Below, one piece after another: positions 32,668 to 42,194 of a DNA stretch of 64,000 nt. The notes under the pieces are model-generated. The model had not been told where the DNA came from, ran no database searches, and saw nothing but the letters and a program-made list of their open reading frames with translations. The position numbers and the translations under genes are program-made. Every line of letters begins with the position of its first letter. Position 1 is the stretch's first letter. The stretch spans positions 1,019,487 through 1,083,486 of the forward strand of contig NZ_LT840184.1 of the NCBI RefSeq assembly GCF_900177425.1. The letters run 5' to 3'. Origin of the DNA: Paenibacillus uliginis N3/975. Lineage in GTDB: Bacteria; Bacillota; Bacilli; Paenibacillales; Paenibacillaceae.

Positions 32668-33907
32668 AGAAATTTTTATCTCTATACGAAATGAAGTAAG
32701 GGCGGGACTAGATATTACAGCAGCTGTCGGCAATCGTGAACTGATGTTGTATATCGAGGAGGTGGTATGGGCGCGTCAAGAGCTGAGTGAACTGACTGCA
32801 GCGGTAAGGCGCACACTGGTGCGGAGAGTTTTTGATTCCTTTCGTGGCCTGGATGTGTTGCAGCCTCTGGTTGATAATCCCGCGATTACGGAAATTATGA
32901 TTAACAGTCATAAGGATGTGTTCATTGAACAGGAAGGTGAAGTAAAGCGTCTCCAGGTTCAGTTTGAATCCCAAGGCAGGCTGGAGGATATCATTCAGAC
33001 TATAGTGGGCACGGTGAACAGGGTTGTAAACGAATCTTCACCGATCGTTGATGCCCGTCTGAAAGATGGGTCACGGGTTAATATTGTTCTTCCTCCCATA
33101 GCGCTAAAGGGTCCGACAATGACGATCCGTAAATTTCCCGAGTCCCCAATGACGATGGAAAACCTGGTGGCCAGGGAGGCGCTAAGTCAGGAGGCGGCAG
33201 ATCTGCTCCGGACGCTGGTAGTCGGAAAATATAACATTTTTATAGGCGGAGGAACAGGTTCAGGAAAAACAACTTTTCTGAATGCCTTATCCCAGTTCAT
33301 ACCGGCTGATGAGAGAGTGATTACCATTGAAGATTCAGCCGAGTTAAAGATCGTGACTGTGCCGAACCTTGTGTCACTAGAGACGAGAAACGCCAACACC
33401 GAAGGGCGGGGCGAAATATCTATTCGTGATTTGATCCGCTCGTCCCTTCGGATGAGGCCTAACCGGATTGTGGTCGGAGAGGTGCGGGGGAGTGAAGCGT
33501 TGGATATGTTACAGGCGATGAACACAGGACACGATGGAAGTTTGTCAACCGGACATGCCAACAGTACTCGGGATATGATCAGCCGTCTGGAAACGATGGT
33601 ATTGAGCGGAGCTGAACTGCCGGTCTCGGTTGTCAGGCAGCAGATCAGCTCGGCGATTGATATTTTTGTACATCTTTCCAGGCTGCGAGACCGCTCGCGT
33701 CGTGTAACAGAAATTAGTGAGGTTATCGGTATGAACGGAGATGTCGTTATGATTAATTCCCTTTATAAGTTCCGGGAGACGGGCGAAATCGGAGGGCGTG
33801 TAATGGGAAGGCTTGAGCCTTGCGGTAACCCGCTTGTGAATAGGGATAAGCTGCGAATGGCGGGGATTGCTACTTGGCCGCTTCAAAACTTTGAGGTGGT
33901 GAAATGA
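32648..33907 (+). CDS. tadA: Tad pilus assembly ATPase TadA/CpaF
   Basis: 419 residues, secretion ATPase of the type IV filament superfamily. Walker A GGGTGSGKTTF is near residues 199-209, the Asp box is VITIEDSAELKI, Walker B is RIVVGEVRG, and the His box is ALDMLQAMNTGHDGSLSTGHAN. It hydrolyses ATP at the cytoplasmic face to drive pilin extrusion. The start may be GTG 32648, GTG 32654 or ATG 32660, all overlapping the previous gene. It overlaps tadB by 4 bases. Confidence 0.95.
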   Translation: MNVPMDEEIFISIRNEVRAGLDITAAVGNRELMLYIEEVVWARQELSELTAAVRRTLVRRVFDSFRGLDVLQPLVDNPAITEIMINSHKDVFIEQEGEVKRLQVQFESQGRLEDIIQTIVGTVNRVVNESSPIVDARLKDGSRVNIVLPPIALKGPTMTIRKFPESPMTMENLVAREALSQEAADLLRTLVVGKYNIFIGGGTGSGKTTFLNALSQFIPADERVITIEDSAELKIVTVPNLVSLETRNANTEGRGEISIRDLIRSSLRMRPNRIVVGEVRGSEALDMLQAMNTGHDGSLSTGHANSTRDMISRLETMVLSGAELPVSVVRQQISSAIDIFVHLSRLRDRSRRVTEISEVIGMNGDVVMINSLYKFRETGEIGGRVMGRLEPCGNPLVNRDKLRMAGIATWPLQNFEVVK

Positions 33908-34668
33908 GACCACGAAGAAACATACTTCCGGATTACAGGGGTTATAACCTATCGAAGGGACAGCGGATCCGCTGTGTTGCGGTGGGCGGACTATTATTTT
34001 TCGGGATGGGCTATCTGTTTTATCAAAATGTGATCATGTCTCTGATACTGAGTGCCGGAGGGTTGATCGTTCCGCGGTTATGGCGGCGTCATCTTCTGAA
34101 CCGCAGAAGAGCTATGCTGAATCTTCACTTTAAGCAGGCGCTATATTCTCTATCCTCTTCACTATCTGCAGGGCGCTCTGTTGAGAACGGATTTCGCGAT
34201 GCGGTGGAAGATCTGCTGATGCTGGATCCCGGAGCTCAAAATGATCTGATATTCGAATTAAAGGTTATTGTTTCGCGACTGGAGTTTGGCGAGCCCATCG
34301 AAGCAGCGCTGCAGGATTTTGCCCTGAGAGCAGGGATGGATGATATAACGAATTTTGCTGACGTGTTTACGACCTGCAAAAGAACCGGAGGTGATCTGGT
34401 GGAGGTCATCCGCCGGACATCTTCCGTCATTGGAGAGAAGCTGGATATCCAGCAGGAAATATCGGTCATGATTGCTCAAAAAAAGTTTGAATCCAAAGCA
34501 TTGCTGGCAGCTCCTTTTCTGTTGTTGCTTTTTATGAACATGTCGGCTTCAGATTATATGAAACCTATGCACGGTAGTGCAGCCGGATTCATAATTTCTA
34601 CCTTAGCACTTTTAGTTCTTGGGGGCTGTTTCTGGTGGATTACGAAAATGATGAACATTAAGGTGTAG
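33904..34668 (+). CDS. tadB: Tad platform protein TadB-like (T2SSF domain)
   Basis: 254 residues. Two hydrophobic segments lie near the N-terminus (about 22-60) and two at the C-terminus (about 200-250), with a cytoplasmic T2SSF helical domain between (SSSLSAGRSVENGFRDAVEDL, then RTSSVIGEKLDIQQEISVMI). It acts with TadC as the inner-membrane platform for pilus assembly. The start codon overlaps the end of tadA as ATGA, so translation is coupled. Confidence 0.88.
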   Translation: MRPRRNILPDYRGYNLSKGQRIRCVAVGGLLFFGMGYLFYQNVIMSLILSAGGLIVPRLWRRHLLNRRRAMLNLHFKQALYSLSSSLSAGRSVENGFRDAVEDLLMLDPGAQNDLIFELKVIVSRLEFGEPIEAALQDFALRAGMDDITNFADVFTTCKRTGGDLVEVIRRTSSVIGEKLDIQQEISVMIAQKKFESKALLAAPFLLLLFMNMSASDYMKPMHGSAAGFIISTLALLVLGGCFWWITKMMNIKV

Positions 34669-34682
34669 GAGGTGAGTGAGCT

Positions 34683-35555
34683 GTGTTGGGATGGCTGTGC
34701 GGTGCTCTGCTGATTCTGCTGGTGGGTGGCTGGGTGGTGCTGAATCAAATGGGAGGTGAACGATATCGGCGCTTCAGCAGGCTGCCCATGGAAGGGCTCA
34801 GGCTTGCGAAGCTTACGCCGCCTTTGTTATTCGTTTTGGAGAAGAGTAAGGTGACTACCCGATTCCCTATCCTCTTCTTCCGTATACAGAGATCCGTGCA
34901 AAAAATTCACGGCCTTCGCCACAGTGCGGAGATGAGCTTGCTCTTCATGGCAGATTCTCTTGCTTACAGCTGGTTGATCCTTATTGGCGGCTGTTTCTGG
35001 TCGATCGGGACAGGTGAACCTATTGGTGTGCTTGGAGGCGGCTTTCTTAGTATTCTTTTGCCGGTTTCCATGGTGAAGGATCTGAGTAAGAAAGTACTGC
35101 TTCGTGATCAAGATATCGTGATGGAGCTCCCCGAGCTGTTGAACAAGATGATTTTGCTCGTTGGAGCCGGAGAGACTGTTCAAAAAGCGATCGTTCATTG
35201 TGTAGAACGGAAATGTGATGATCAGCATCCGTTGTATTCGGAGCTCAGGAAAATGGTTGGCGATTGGGAAGGTGGACATTCCTTTCAACAGGCGTTTGAG
35301 CAGTTCAGCAAGCGCTGTGCCGTGCAAGAGGTATCGATCTTTACTACAACCGTACTGCTGAACTTCAGGCGCGGAGGGAATGATTTTGTTCTGGCGCTCC
35401 GTGATCTGTCCCGGGTGTTGTGGGAGAAACGGAAGGCGATCGCACGGACAAGAGGTGAACAGGCTTCATCCAAGCTGGTATTTCCAATGGTCGTTATTTT
35501 TATGGTTGTGATTGTGTTGGTCGGTGCGCCGGCTTTTATGATGATGAATATGTAG
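34683..35555 (+). CDS. tadC: Tad platform protein TadC-like (T2SSF domain)
   Basis: 290 residues with an N-terminal membrane helix, a central pair near 90-125, a T2SSF helical region (ELLNKMILLVGAGETVQKAI, RDLSRVLWEKRKAIART) and a C-terminal helix ending in MMMNM. GTG start; AGGAGGTGAGTGAG lies just before it. It pairs with TadB. Length and topology are typical of TadC. Confidence 0.86.
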   Translation: MLGWLCGALLILLVGGWVVLNQMGGERYRRFSRLPMEGLRLAKLTPPLLFVLEKSKVTTRFPILFFRIQRSVQKIHGLRHSAEMSLLFMADSLAYSWLILIGGCFWSIGTGEPIGVLGGGFLSILLPVSMVKDLSKKVLLRDQDIVMELPELLNKMILLVGAGETVQKAIVHCVERKCDDQHPLYSELRKMVGDWEGGHSFQQAFEQFSKRCAVQEVSIFTTTVLLNFRRGGNDFVLALRDLSRVLWEKRKAIARTRGEQASSKLVFPMVVIFMVVIVLVGAPAFMMMNM

Positions 35556-35573
35556 AAGGGTTTGGTGATAAGG

Positions 35574-35768
35574 ATGCTGTCTGTACTACGAAATCAGGTT
35601 AGGGCTTTTTGGAAGGATGAAAAAGGAATTGGTACGCTTGAAATGATTCTCATTATTGTGGTGATTTTGATTATTGCTCTTATATTCAAGGATCAGCTTA
35701 AAGATTTAGTTACGCGACTGTTTAACAATGTTAACACTAGATCAGATGAATTCATCAACTCGAAATAG
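35574..35768 (+). CDS. Flp-type (Flp1-like) pilin
   Basis: 64 residues. A short charged N-terminus is followed by KGIGTLEMILIIVVILIIAL, the class III/Flp pilin signature: cleavage after Gly, with Glu at +5 or thereabouts in the hydrophobic helix. The rest is a short polar tail. It is the probable major subunit, processed by the prepilin peptidase at 39699. I prefer ATG 35574 over TTG 35562/GTG 35565 because GGTGATAAGG precedes it. It overlaps the next gene by 41 bases. Confidence 0.82.
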   Translation: MLSVLRNQVRAFWKDEKGIGTLEMILIIVVILIIALIFKDQLKDLVTRLFNNVNTRSDEFINSK

Positions 35769-36429
35769 GCGCCGGTTCTGGAAGAATGACGAGGGGAACT
35801 TTACGATTGAAGCCTCTCTTGTTCTGCCCATAGTGCTGCTGGTGACGGCGCTGCTTCTGTTCCTATGTCTGTATATTTATCAGAGATCTTTTCTCGTCCA
35901 AGCTTCTTCCGCTGCTTCTGAACGCACGGCCTTTATCTGGGATAACAGCCATAAGGATGCGGTTAGCGGAGCGGCAGAGGAGGGGCAGTATGATCCGCTA
36001 TATTGGCGCTTGACGGATGATCGATTGCTTAGCTCCTTATTTGGTCTAGGAAACGGAGAGCCAGCCGGGGCCATTACCATCCCTAGAGGAGATCAGAGCA
36101 CTGAACTACCGGAGGTGAAAATGTCCAAGGGAGCCTCTGCTGTACCAGATGGGATGCAGGGGGAGATGATGTATGACAATAAAGTGCTCTTACGAAAAGT
36201 GAACACAGAACTATCTTGGCCTGTAACGATCTCCCCGCTAGAAAAGGTGATGTCCGGGGGAACTGATCTTCAGGTCAGCTCGCAGTCTGTTGTTGTGGAT
36301 CCGGTCGAGTTTATCCGAACCGTTGAGCTTATGCGCTATTACGGCTCGAAATTTAAGGGTGCGGGTGGAAGCCGAACCGATCCCGGTAGCGCTTCCGAAG
36401 TAATTCAGAAGTATGGGGGGCGTCGATAG
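35728..36429 (+). CDS. TadE-like minor pseudopilin
   Basis: 233 residues. The N-terminus is polar, then DEGNFTIEASLVLPIVLLVTALLLF gives a TadE-type prepilin-like helix (residues about 21-50) with the Glu that TadE proteins keep. The exported remainder is beta-rich and acidic. Such minor pilins are needed for Flp pilus assembly. ATG 35728 starts inside the pilin gene; ATG 35746 is an alternative. No strong ribosome site, consistent with coupled translation. Confidence 0.78.
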   Translation: MLTLDQMNSSTRNRRRFWKNDEGNFTIEASLVLPIVLLVTALLLFLCLYIYQRSFLVQASSAASERTAFIWDNSHKDAVSGAAEEGQYDPLYWRLTDDRLLSSLFGLGNGEPAGAITIPRGDQSTELPEVKMSKGASAVPDGMQGEMMYDNKVLLRKVNTELSWPVTISPLEKVMSGGTDLQVSSQSVVVDPVEFIRTVELMRYYGSKFKGAGGSRTDPGSASEVIQKYGGRR

Positions 36430-36431
36430 CA

Positions 36432-38669
36432 ATGAAACGGCCCAACAAGAAAAATAGGATAATGGGCAGAGTAAGATCTTCTGATGGATCTGTCTCGATA
36501 TTTTTAATCATTGCTCTGTCTATGGTGTTTATGTTCGTCGCTGTATTTATTGATTACGCGCGGGTAGCAGCAATGAAGGTCCAAAGTGAGCGTTTGGCCC
36601 GTGCCGCTGTACGGTCTGTCATGTCCTCCTATGATCCCCAACTGCAGCAGGAGTATGGTCTATATGCGTTCGGGGATAGCAGCGGAGATTTTATTATGGG
36701 TAAGATGCTTAACGAAAGCCTCAGCCCAGGAGAAAGAGGCGATGCTTTCCATTTGCTGCCGCTGGAACTCGATAGCTCGGGCCTTTCACTAGAGCGCCCG
36801 TTAGGGAAGTATAACATTTTTAACCGTCAAATCAGTGAGGATATGAAGTACAAAGCACCCATTGATTTTACGCTGGAGCTAGTGAATAAATTCAAACCGC
36901 TGTCACAGTCGATGAAAGAGGCGTCCAATGCGGTGGACGTCTTAAAAAAACTTAGGAAGTTATATGACAAAAGGGAAGAAGCACTCGATGACATGCTGGC
37001 GAAGCAGAGAAAAGCAGGTGAAATTGTAGAGGCATTGTCAAAGCTGATCATGAATCCGCCGGGTTCATCCATTACGGATACCTCTTTGGGGGGAGGTATC
37101 CGTACAGCTGCGGATGCCGCGGCACAATATAACGATTACGTGACCAAATCTGAGGAGGATGCTGCACGCCCGTCAGATGAAGAGAAATTGTACACTGATC
37201 TCATTCAGTCCTACTTAGACGGAGTTTCTTCCATGAGTATTACCATCTCACTCAAAGTGGAGAAGATCCGTAAGGAACAGGATAAGCTGTTGAATGATGC
37301 GAACGAACGGTGGGAAGAAGCCCAGCAATTAAATGAAGAAATGAAACAGGTTATTAAAGATGCGGAAAACCGCTCCGAAACCGAAGGATATGATCAAGTG
37401 ACAAGGGATAACACCCCTGGGTCAGATGGTTCGAATGCCGGTGATGCGGAAATGATTGTGTCGATACGACAGCAGGCGGAAAAGCTCATTCATTCGGAAG
37501 AGTTGTTGAACGGTTTGAAGAGTGAAATTTCAACGCAGAAAAGCCGATGGGATGCGGTAGATAGCCAGGTTTCAGGACTTCTCGCATCAATGGGTGGAAG
37601 CGGTATGATGGGGAGCACAATAAGAGCCAGCAGCAGCGTCCAGGATTATGTTCGGAAGTACGGCATACCGGGAAATGACAATATTCCGGATCGTGAGCTT
37701 GCTATGCTGGAGCAGTTTCGGTCATCGGATAAAGAGCGCAAAGCGACGGAGAAGAAGGCTCAAATGAAACTGAAAGAGGCCGCCAAGGTCATCAATGCCA
37801 TCGGTGGATCAAGTCAGCAGAGTAATGAAATACAGGAGCAGTTTCGTGAACTTCAGCGTTATTACAATGGAAGCCTCACGTTTAACGAAGGACAAGGAGG
37901 ATCTGGTGAGGCTCCGATTAAAGGCAAAGCGCTGGACAATGATCCTTACGATGCGGGGAAATCATCAATGGATGAAATGGACAGCGCTTACGGCTCGATG
38001 GGGAATATGTTAAACGGTATAAGGGATGAGCTTTTTCAAAATGAATATGCAGTTCATTATTTTCAGCATTTTGACATTACTCGGCTGGAAGAGATCGTTA
38101 GAAATCCTGCATCGGCAGACCAATTAAGTGAGGAGTTTGCAGTAGGTAAACAGGAAGTGGAGTACATACTATACGGATTTCATAATCCTGCAGGTAATGT
38201 TGCAGCTGCTTATGCTGAAATATTCGCTTCAAGGCTTGCAATACGGACTATGGAAGGCTTTGTGGTGAACAGTAAAATGGGCAACCCGTTGCTCATTTTA
38301 GCGGCAGCTATTCTGTACGGCATTGAAAAGGCTATAGAGGATATGATCCAGCTCTGTCAGAAAGGTTCAATTCAGCTGTCGAAGTACGTGCCTGTAGAGA
38401 TAACGTACAGGGACCACTTGAGGATGTTTCTGTTTATCCACAGCAATAATGAGAAAAAAATGTCCCGTATGCTGGCGCTAATCCGGCTAAATACAGGAGT
38501 GAACCCGGCCGACAGGGGAACTTATGCATCCGGTGAAATCGTTACGGGAATACGGCTGTGGTTCCTGCCAGGGATTACGAAAGCGCTTGGCTCCGTGTTT
38601 GATAGCGGCACCGATCAAGTTGAGGGCAACCGATACGTTGTAACCCGTAATGCTGATTTTTCCTATTAG
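36432..38669 (+). CDS. TadG-like large pilus-locus protein (DUF5702-like)
   Basis: 745 residues. One N-terminal membrane helix (GSVSIFLIIALSMVFMFVAV, about 19-40) anchors a long exported part with extensive coiled-coil-forming segments (about 150-370 and 430-460) and a C-terminal domain that includes HNPAGNVAAAYAEIFASRLA. It resembles the DUF5702/TadG-like proteins found in Firmicutes tad loci. The role is probably structural or adhesive. It begins 2 bases after the TadE-like gene, with GGGGGG upstream. Confidence 0.72.
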   Translation: MKRPNKKNRIMGRVRSSDGSVSIFLIIALSMVFMFVAVFIDYARVAAMKVQSERLARAAVRSVMSSYDPQLQQEYGLYAFGDSSGDFIMGKMLNESLSPGERGDAFHLLPLELDSSGLSLERPLGKYNIFNRQISEDMKYKAPIDFTLELVNKFKPLSQSMKEASNAVDVLKKLRKLYDKREEALDDMLAKQRKAGEIVEALSKLIMNPPGSSITDTSLGGGIRTAADAAAQYNDYVTKSEEDAARPSDEEKLYTDLIQSYLDGVSSMSITISLKVEKIRKEQDKLLNDANERWEEAQQLNEEMKQVIKDAENRSETEGYDQVTRDNTPGSDGSNAGDAEMIVSIRQQAEKLIHSEELLNGLKSEISTQKSRWDAVDSQVSGLLASMGGSGMMGSTIRASSSVQDYVRKYGIPGNDNIPDRELAMLEQFRSSDKERKATEKKAQMKLKEAAKVINAIGGSSQQSNEIQEQFRELQRYYNGSLTFNEGQGGSGEAPIKGKALDNDPYDAGKSSMDEMDSAYGSMGNMLNGIRDELFQNEYAVHYFQHFDITRLEEIVRNPASADQLSEEFAVGKQEVEYILYGFHNPAGNVAAAYAEIFASRLAIRTMEGFVVNSKMGNPLLILAAAILYGIEKAIEDMIQLCQKGSIQLSKYVPVEITYRDHLRMFLFIHSNNEKKMSRMLALIRLNTGVNPADRGTYASGEIVTGIRLWFLPGITKALGSVFDSGTDQVEGNRYVVTRNADFSY

Positions 38670-38679
38670 GAGTTCATAA

Positions 38680-39663
38680 ATGAAACGAACTATGCTTATG
38701 AAGCTAAAAAGGAGTCGGGAGGTTCCTGCGTCCGAACAGGGCAGTATGGTTGTTGAAGCATCGATTGTACTACCCTTGTTCATGTTTTTTGTTATATTTC
38801 TCATTTATATTGTTCAGATGACACTCATTTCAACAGCGCTGCAGAGTACGGTGTCAGATGCCGTAAAAACAGTTGCATCCCATATATATCCTATATCTCT
38901 AGCCGTTAACAAGGGGAACGAGGGCAGCGGAGCGGAAGGACAGGCAGGTCAAACTTCACATTGGGAGATTCCGAAATTATCTCTTACGGACTGGGCTTCA
39001 CAGTACAGTTCTTCCCTTCCCTCACCTCTAAATCAATGGGTAGCAGATGCAGCCGTAGCTGGTGACGAACCGCTTCAGCAGCTAAAAAATCAGGCTGCAG
39101 AGGCAGTACTTGATCCCGTCATCAAGCCGATCTTAAAGCCGTTTATGCCCAAAGGCCTTCTGGATTACGACCGTATTCATGTATCCAATGTCTCGGTGCC
39201 CAATCTAAAGAGTGGGAAAAATCCATACTTTGGAATTGAGGTCAGCTATGAGCTGCCAATCCGTGTTCCATTTATGAATAAGAAGATCGTACTACAGGCT
39301 AAATCACAGGAAAGGCTATGGATTGGAGACACCGGCGAAGGTGGGGGGAACGGCTCGAATGAGAACGAGGGAAAGGAAGGAAGCATCCAGCTGCTGGAGA
39401 AGCCTGATCCAGCAATCGCAAGTAAACAGGCAAAAGTTAAGGTGAAAGTGGAGCCTGGAGCTTCCGCTAATATGTCAGTGTACTACAAAACCGGAAAAAG
39501 CACGGCGAAGTATTTGGGCTGGAAGACAGCAGATGAGAATGGCTATATCGAATGGGAGTGGAACGTGGGCTTTAATACAACTCCGGGAACCTGGCCATTT
39601 ATTATTGAAACTGCAGATGGGGAACGTATGGAAGTGATGTTTACGGTGATAGAGCGGCAGTAA
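38680..39663 (+). CDS. TadE-like pseudopilin with C-terminal beta domain
   Basis: 327 residues. The motif EQGSMVVEASIVLPLFMFFV (about 20-40) is a second TadE-type helix with a conserved Glu. The exported part contains a Gly/Glu/Asn-rich linker near 220-235 and a C-terminal module (about 245-327) ending WNVGFNTTPGTWPFIIE, similar in style to small Ig-like domains found in Firmicutes surface proteins. AGGAG precedes the ATG. Minor pilus component by context. Confidence 0.75.
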   Translation: MKRTMLMKLKRSREVPASEQGSMVVEASIVLPLFMFFVIFLIYIVQMTLISTALQSTVSDAVKTVASHIYPISLAVNKGNEGSGAEGQAGQTSHWEIPKLSLTDWASQYSSSLPSPLNQWVADAAVAGDEPLQQLKNQAAEAVLDPVIKPILKPFMPKGLLDYDRIHVSNVSVPNLKSGKNPYFGIEVSYELPIRVPFMNKKIVLQAKSQERLWIGDTGEGGGNGSNENEGKEGSIQLLEKPDPAIASKQAKVKVKVEPGASANMSVYYKTGKSTAKYLGWKTADENGYIEWEWNVGFNTTPGTWPFIIETADGERMEVMFTVIERQ

Positions 39664-39698
39664 GAACTGTATACGTGTTAATGAGGGAGACAGGTCTG

Positions 39699-40211
39699 AT
39701 GGACTTTGCCTATGCAGTATGTGCGGTCTTTTTGGCTGCAGCATTTTATACCGATATTCGCTCCATGAAAATATCGAACTTGCTTACAATGCCGGCGATG
39801 GTGATCGGCTTGGTTTATTACGGAATGACGAGCGGATGGGAAGGAATTCTTTTTTCAGTTAAAGGGTTGGTCGGCGGATTCCTTATTGTGCTGGTTATGT
39901 ATTTTATCGGAGCAGTGGGCGCGGGAGACGTCAAATTATTTGGAGGCATAGGAGCTTGGTGCGGGCTCGGCTTTACACTCCAGGCAGTGGTTTACTCGGT
40001 ATTATTCGCCGGATTGATCGGCTTGTTCATTCTGATCTGGCGCAGGGAAACATTCAAAAGACTGAGAAAAATGGCAGGTAACGCTGCAGGTGTATTCATA
40101 CTTAGAAGTCTTTCACCATGGAGCAATAGTAAAGAGGAACACTTGAGATTTCCTTTTATGATCGCTGTTCTGCCCGGTGTAATCTGTACTTATATTTATT
40201 ATCACCTGTAG
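39699..40211 (+). CDS. A24-family prepilin peptidase (TadV/CpaA-like)
   Basis: 170 residues, about six hydrophobic helices. The two catalytic aspartates of the A24 family are in YTDIRSMKI and GAGDVKLFG (the GxGD motif). It lacks the N-terminal methylase domain, as TadV/CpaA enzymes do. It should cleave the Flp-type pilin and TadE-like precursors at the inner membrane. ATG 39699 is chosen because GAGGGAGA lies 8 bases upstream; earlier in-frame starts at 39675 and 39681 are not. Confidence 0.9.
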   Translation: MDFAYAVCAVFLAAAFYTDIRSMKISNLLTMPAMVIGLVYYGMTSGWEGILFSVKGLVGGFLIVLVMYFIGAVGAGDVKLFGGIGAWCGLGFTLQAVVYSVLFAGLIGLFILIWRRETFKRLRKMAGNAAGVFILRSLSPWSNSKEEHLRFPFMIAVLPGVICTYIYYHL

Positions 40212-40223
40212 GAGGGATGGAGT

Positions 40224-42143
40224 TTGTACGGCCTGATACGAGATTTTGTTCAAAATGGGGGAACCTTTATGATTCTGGATCGGCCGGAGGGTTTGATGTC
40301 GGGCCATCTCAGCCAGGTTCAGCTGGGGATGATCCGCTCCTCCCGGATACCCCATTTTTTACCGCTCCATACGAAGGAAGTGGATTTTCGCATTACGTTG
40401 GAATACAACATTACAGGCAAGAAAATGCTGTCCCAGGCACTGAAAAGTGAAAAGCTGTCTCTTACGGAGTTTTATGGTCTGCTGCTGCAAATCGTCACAA
40501 CTTTGAATGATAGCTTCATGTATATGCTTCGGCCAGAGCAGTATATTTTGGATGAAAGCTATATGTTCATCGAAGGCCCTCTTCATCTGGGAAAGCTGCA
40601 TCTAACTTATGTACCACTCGATAAGGTCGAAGCTGTGCCTGAACAAATAAGGACGTCAGTCAAGGATCTGATTACCCGTCTAATGTCCGCCGTCTCTGAG
40701 CTGAGAGGCGGCGGTGTACAGGCTATGATGCATTACTGCAATGATGAGGGCTTTAGTCTGGGCGGGCTCAAACGGCTGCTCATTGATTTGTTAGCGGGTG
40801 AGGAGGACGATGGTCACCGGGAGCAAGGAGCAGCAGGTCAGTTGAACGGCGGCTATCAGACAGGTTCTGTTTCTATGGTCTCAAAAGCTGGCGAAGCCAA
40901 GATGAACCCTGTAGGCAGGAGTGACGATAGAGCCCAAGAAACTCGCTCAAGTACATCAAGTACTCCGGCAGGACATGGGGCAATGGAATCTGTAAATCGG
41001 TTGAGCCACCGTGTGATTGGCATAGGAAATAATAATGCAAAAGCGGATTCAAGCCCTTCCTTACAGAGAGGGCTTGCGGAAGCAGGCGGTGTACAACTTA
41101 ACGCTGGGTTTGGCGTACACAGCAGGCGAGGAGGGATTGCCAATAGCGCCGAGTCATTGGAAGGAAAGTCTTTAAAGCCGCTGTTTCCTTCAAGAAGCCA
41201 GCCGGAATGGGATATGCCGCCGGATTCGGAATTAGAGGAAGGGAGAGAAAATTCCTCGTTAAGAACCTATTGGCTGTTGGGAGGGCTTCTTGCAGCGGCC
41301 GTCGTATGGAGATTCCTTTATTTGAACAACCCGAGCGGAGTAATGCTGGCAGCTTCAATTGTATGTACAGTAGCACTCGGCGCATTATCACTGATGGGCT
41401 GGAAGGGGAAGATTGGGAAATCGGCTGATCGGTCAGAGGATTATTCAGATTCTTTGCCTATGTTTGATTCGGTTGAGCTAGAACATAGAAAGCCGCGAAA
41501 TCCTAAATTATTCGGGTTTCAAGCGGACAAATTAACCGGATGGTTTGCAGGCAGGGGCAAAGATGAAACACATGAAGAGGAGTCTGCCTCCAATGAGGAT
41601 TGGCGATGGGCGAAACCTTCAACTTCAACCCGTGAGAGACAACAATCTCCAAGAGAGCATACCATAAGTCGACATATCCAGGAGGACGAAGAGGAGATAC
41701 CGTCTGTTGGAGATTATTACAATCAATTGCCAAGCCGGACCGAAGTATTATCTTCAACTGGAGACGGAGGAACCGTACTTCTTCAACCTAAGACGGATAC
41801 AGTAAAGGATGGAGCCAATAGAGCTGCTTCCGTTCCGAGTGCTTTCTTGGAAGTGATTGGGGTGAACAATGACGGAGTGCCGGAACGGGTGGAACTGAAT
41901 CAATCGCATTTTATTATAGGACGGTCGGCTGAGGTATCCCAGTACGTAGCCCAGGTCGTTGGCACCTCACGTGCACATGTGGAACTGTCCCGTGGACCGA
42001 AGGGGTATATTATCAAAGATCTGGGATCCAAAAACGGAACCATTTTGAAAGGCGAACCCATGGTTCCTTATAAGGAATATCCGCTGCAGGAAGGTGACAC
42101 CTTCCTGATCGCAGGCGGAAGGTATACGTTTCGCGCCTCATGA
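40224..42143 (+). CDS. FHA-domain membrane protein of the tad-like locus (DUF6382-like N-terminus)
   Basis: 639 residues. The N-terminal about 190 residues form a DUF6382-like domain; a low-complexity region follows; two membrane helices lie near 346-366 and 370-392; a second disordered region leads to a C-terminal FHA domain at about 555-635 (FIIGRSAEVSQYV, TSRAHVEL, DLGSKNGTILKG). FHA domains bind phosphothreonine, so a Ser/Thr kinase partner is implied. TTG start after AGGAGGG. Its last 14 codons are duplicated with silent changes at 43950-43991, showing that its 3' end borders an insertion. Confidence 0.85.
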   Translation: MYGLIRDFVQNGGTFMILDRPEGLMSGHLSQVQLGMIRSSRIPHFLPLHTKEVDFRITLEYNITGKKMLSQALKSEKLSLTEFYGLLLQIVTTLNDSFMYMLRPEQYILDESYMFIEGPLHLGKLHLTYVPLDKVEAVPEQIRTSVKDLITRLMSAVSELRGGGVQAMMHYCNDEGFSLGGLKRLLIDLLAGEEDDGHREQGAAGQLNGGYQTGSVSMVSKAGEAKMNPVGRSDDRAQETRSSTSSTPAGHGAMESVNRLSHRVIGIGNNNAKADSSPSLQRGLAEAGGVQLNAGFGVHSRRGGIANSAESLEGKSLKPLFPSRSQPEWDMPPDSELEEGRENSSLRTYWLLGGLLAAAVVWRFLYLNNPSGVMLAASIVCTVALGALSLMGWKGKIGKSADRSEDYSDSLPMFDSVELEHRKPRNPKLFGFQADKLTGWFAGRGKDETHEEESASNEDWRWAKPSTSTRERQQSPREHTISRHIQEDEEEIPSVGDYYNQLPSRTEVLSSTGDGGTVLLQPKTDTVKDGANRAASVPSAFLEVIGVNNDGVPERVELNQSHFIIGRSAEVSQYVAQVVGTSRAHVELSRGPKGYIIKDLGSKNGTILKGEPMVPYKEYPLQEGDTFLIAGGRYTFRAS

Positions 42144-42183
42144 TCTGTGGGCATGGTATCCAATCGTTAGATCTCTGGATCAA
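42102..42183 (+). repeat. Left direct repeat: 3' end of the FHA gene
   Basis: This comprises the final 14 codons (from TTC CTG ATC to TGA) plus about 40 bases beyond, ending GATCTCTGGATCAA. It matches 43950-44033; the five differences within the coding part are all at third codon positions. Confidence 0.85.
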
Positions 42184-42194
42184 TTGAATTCCCA

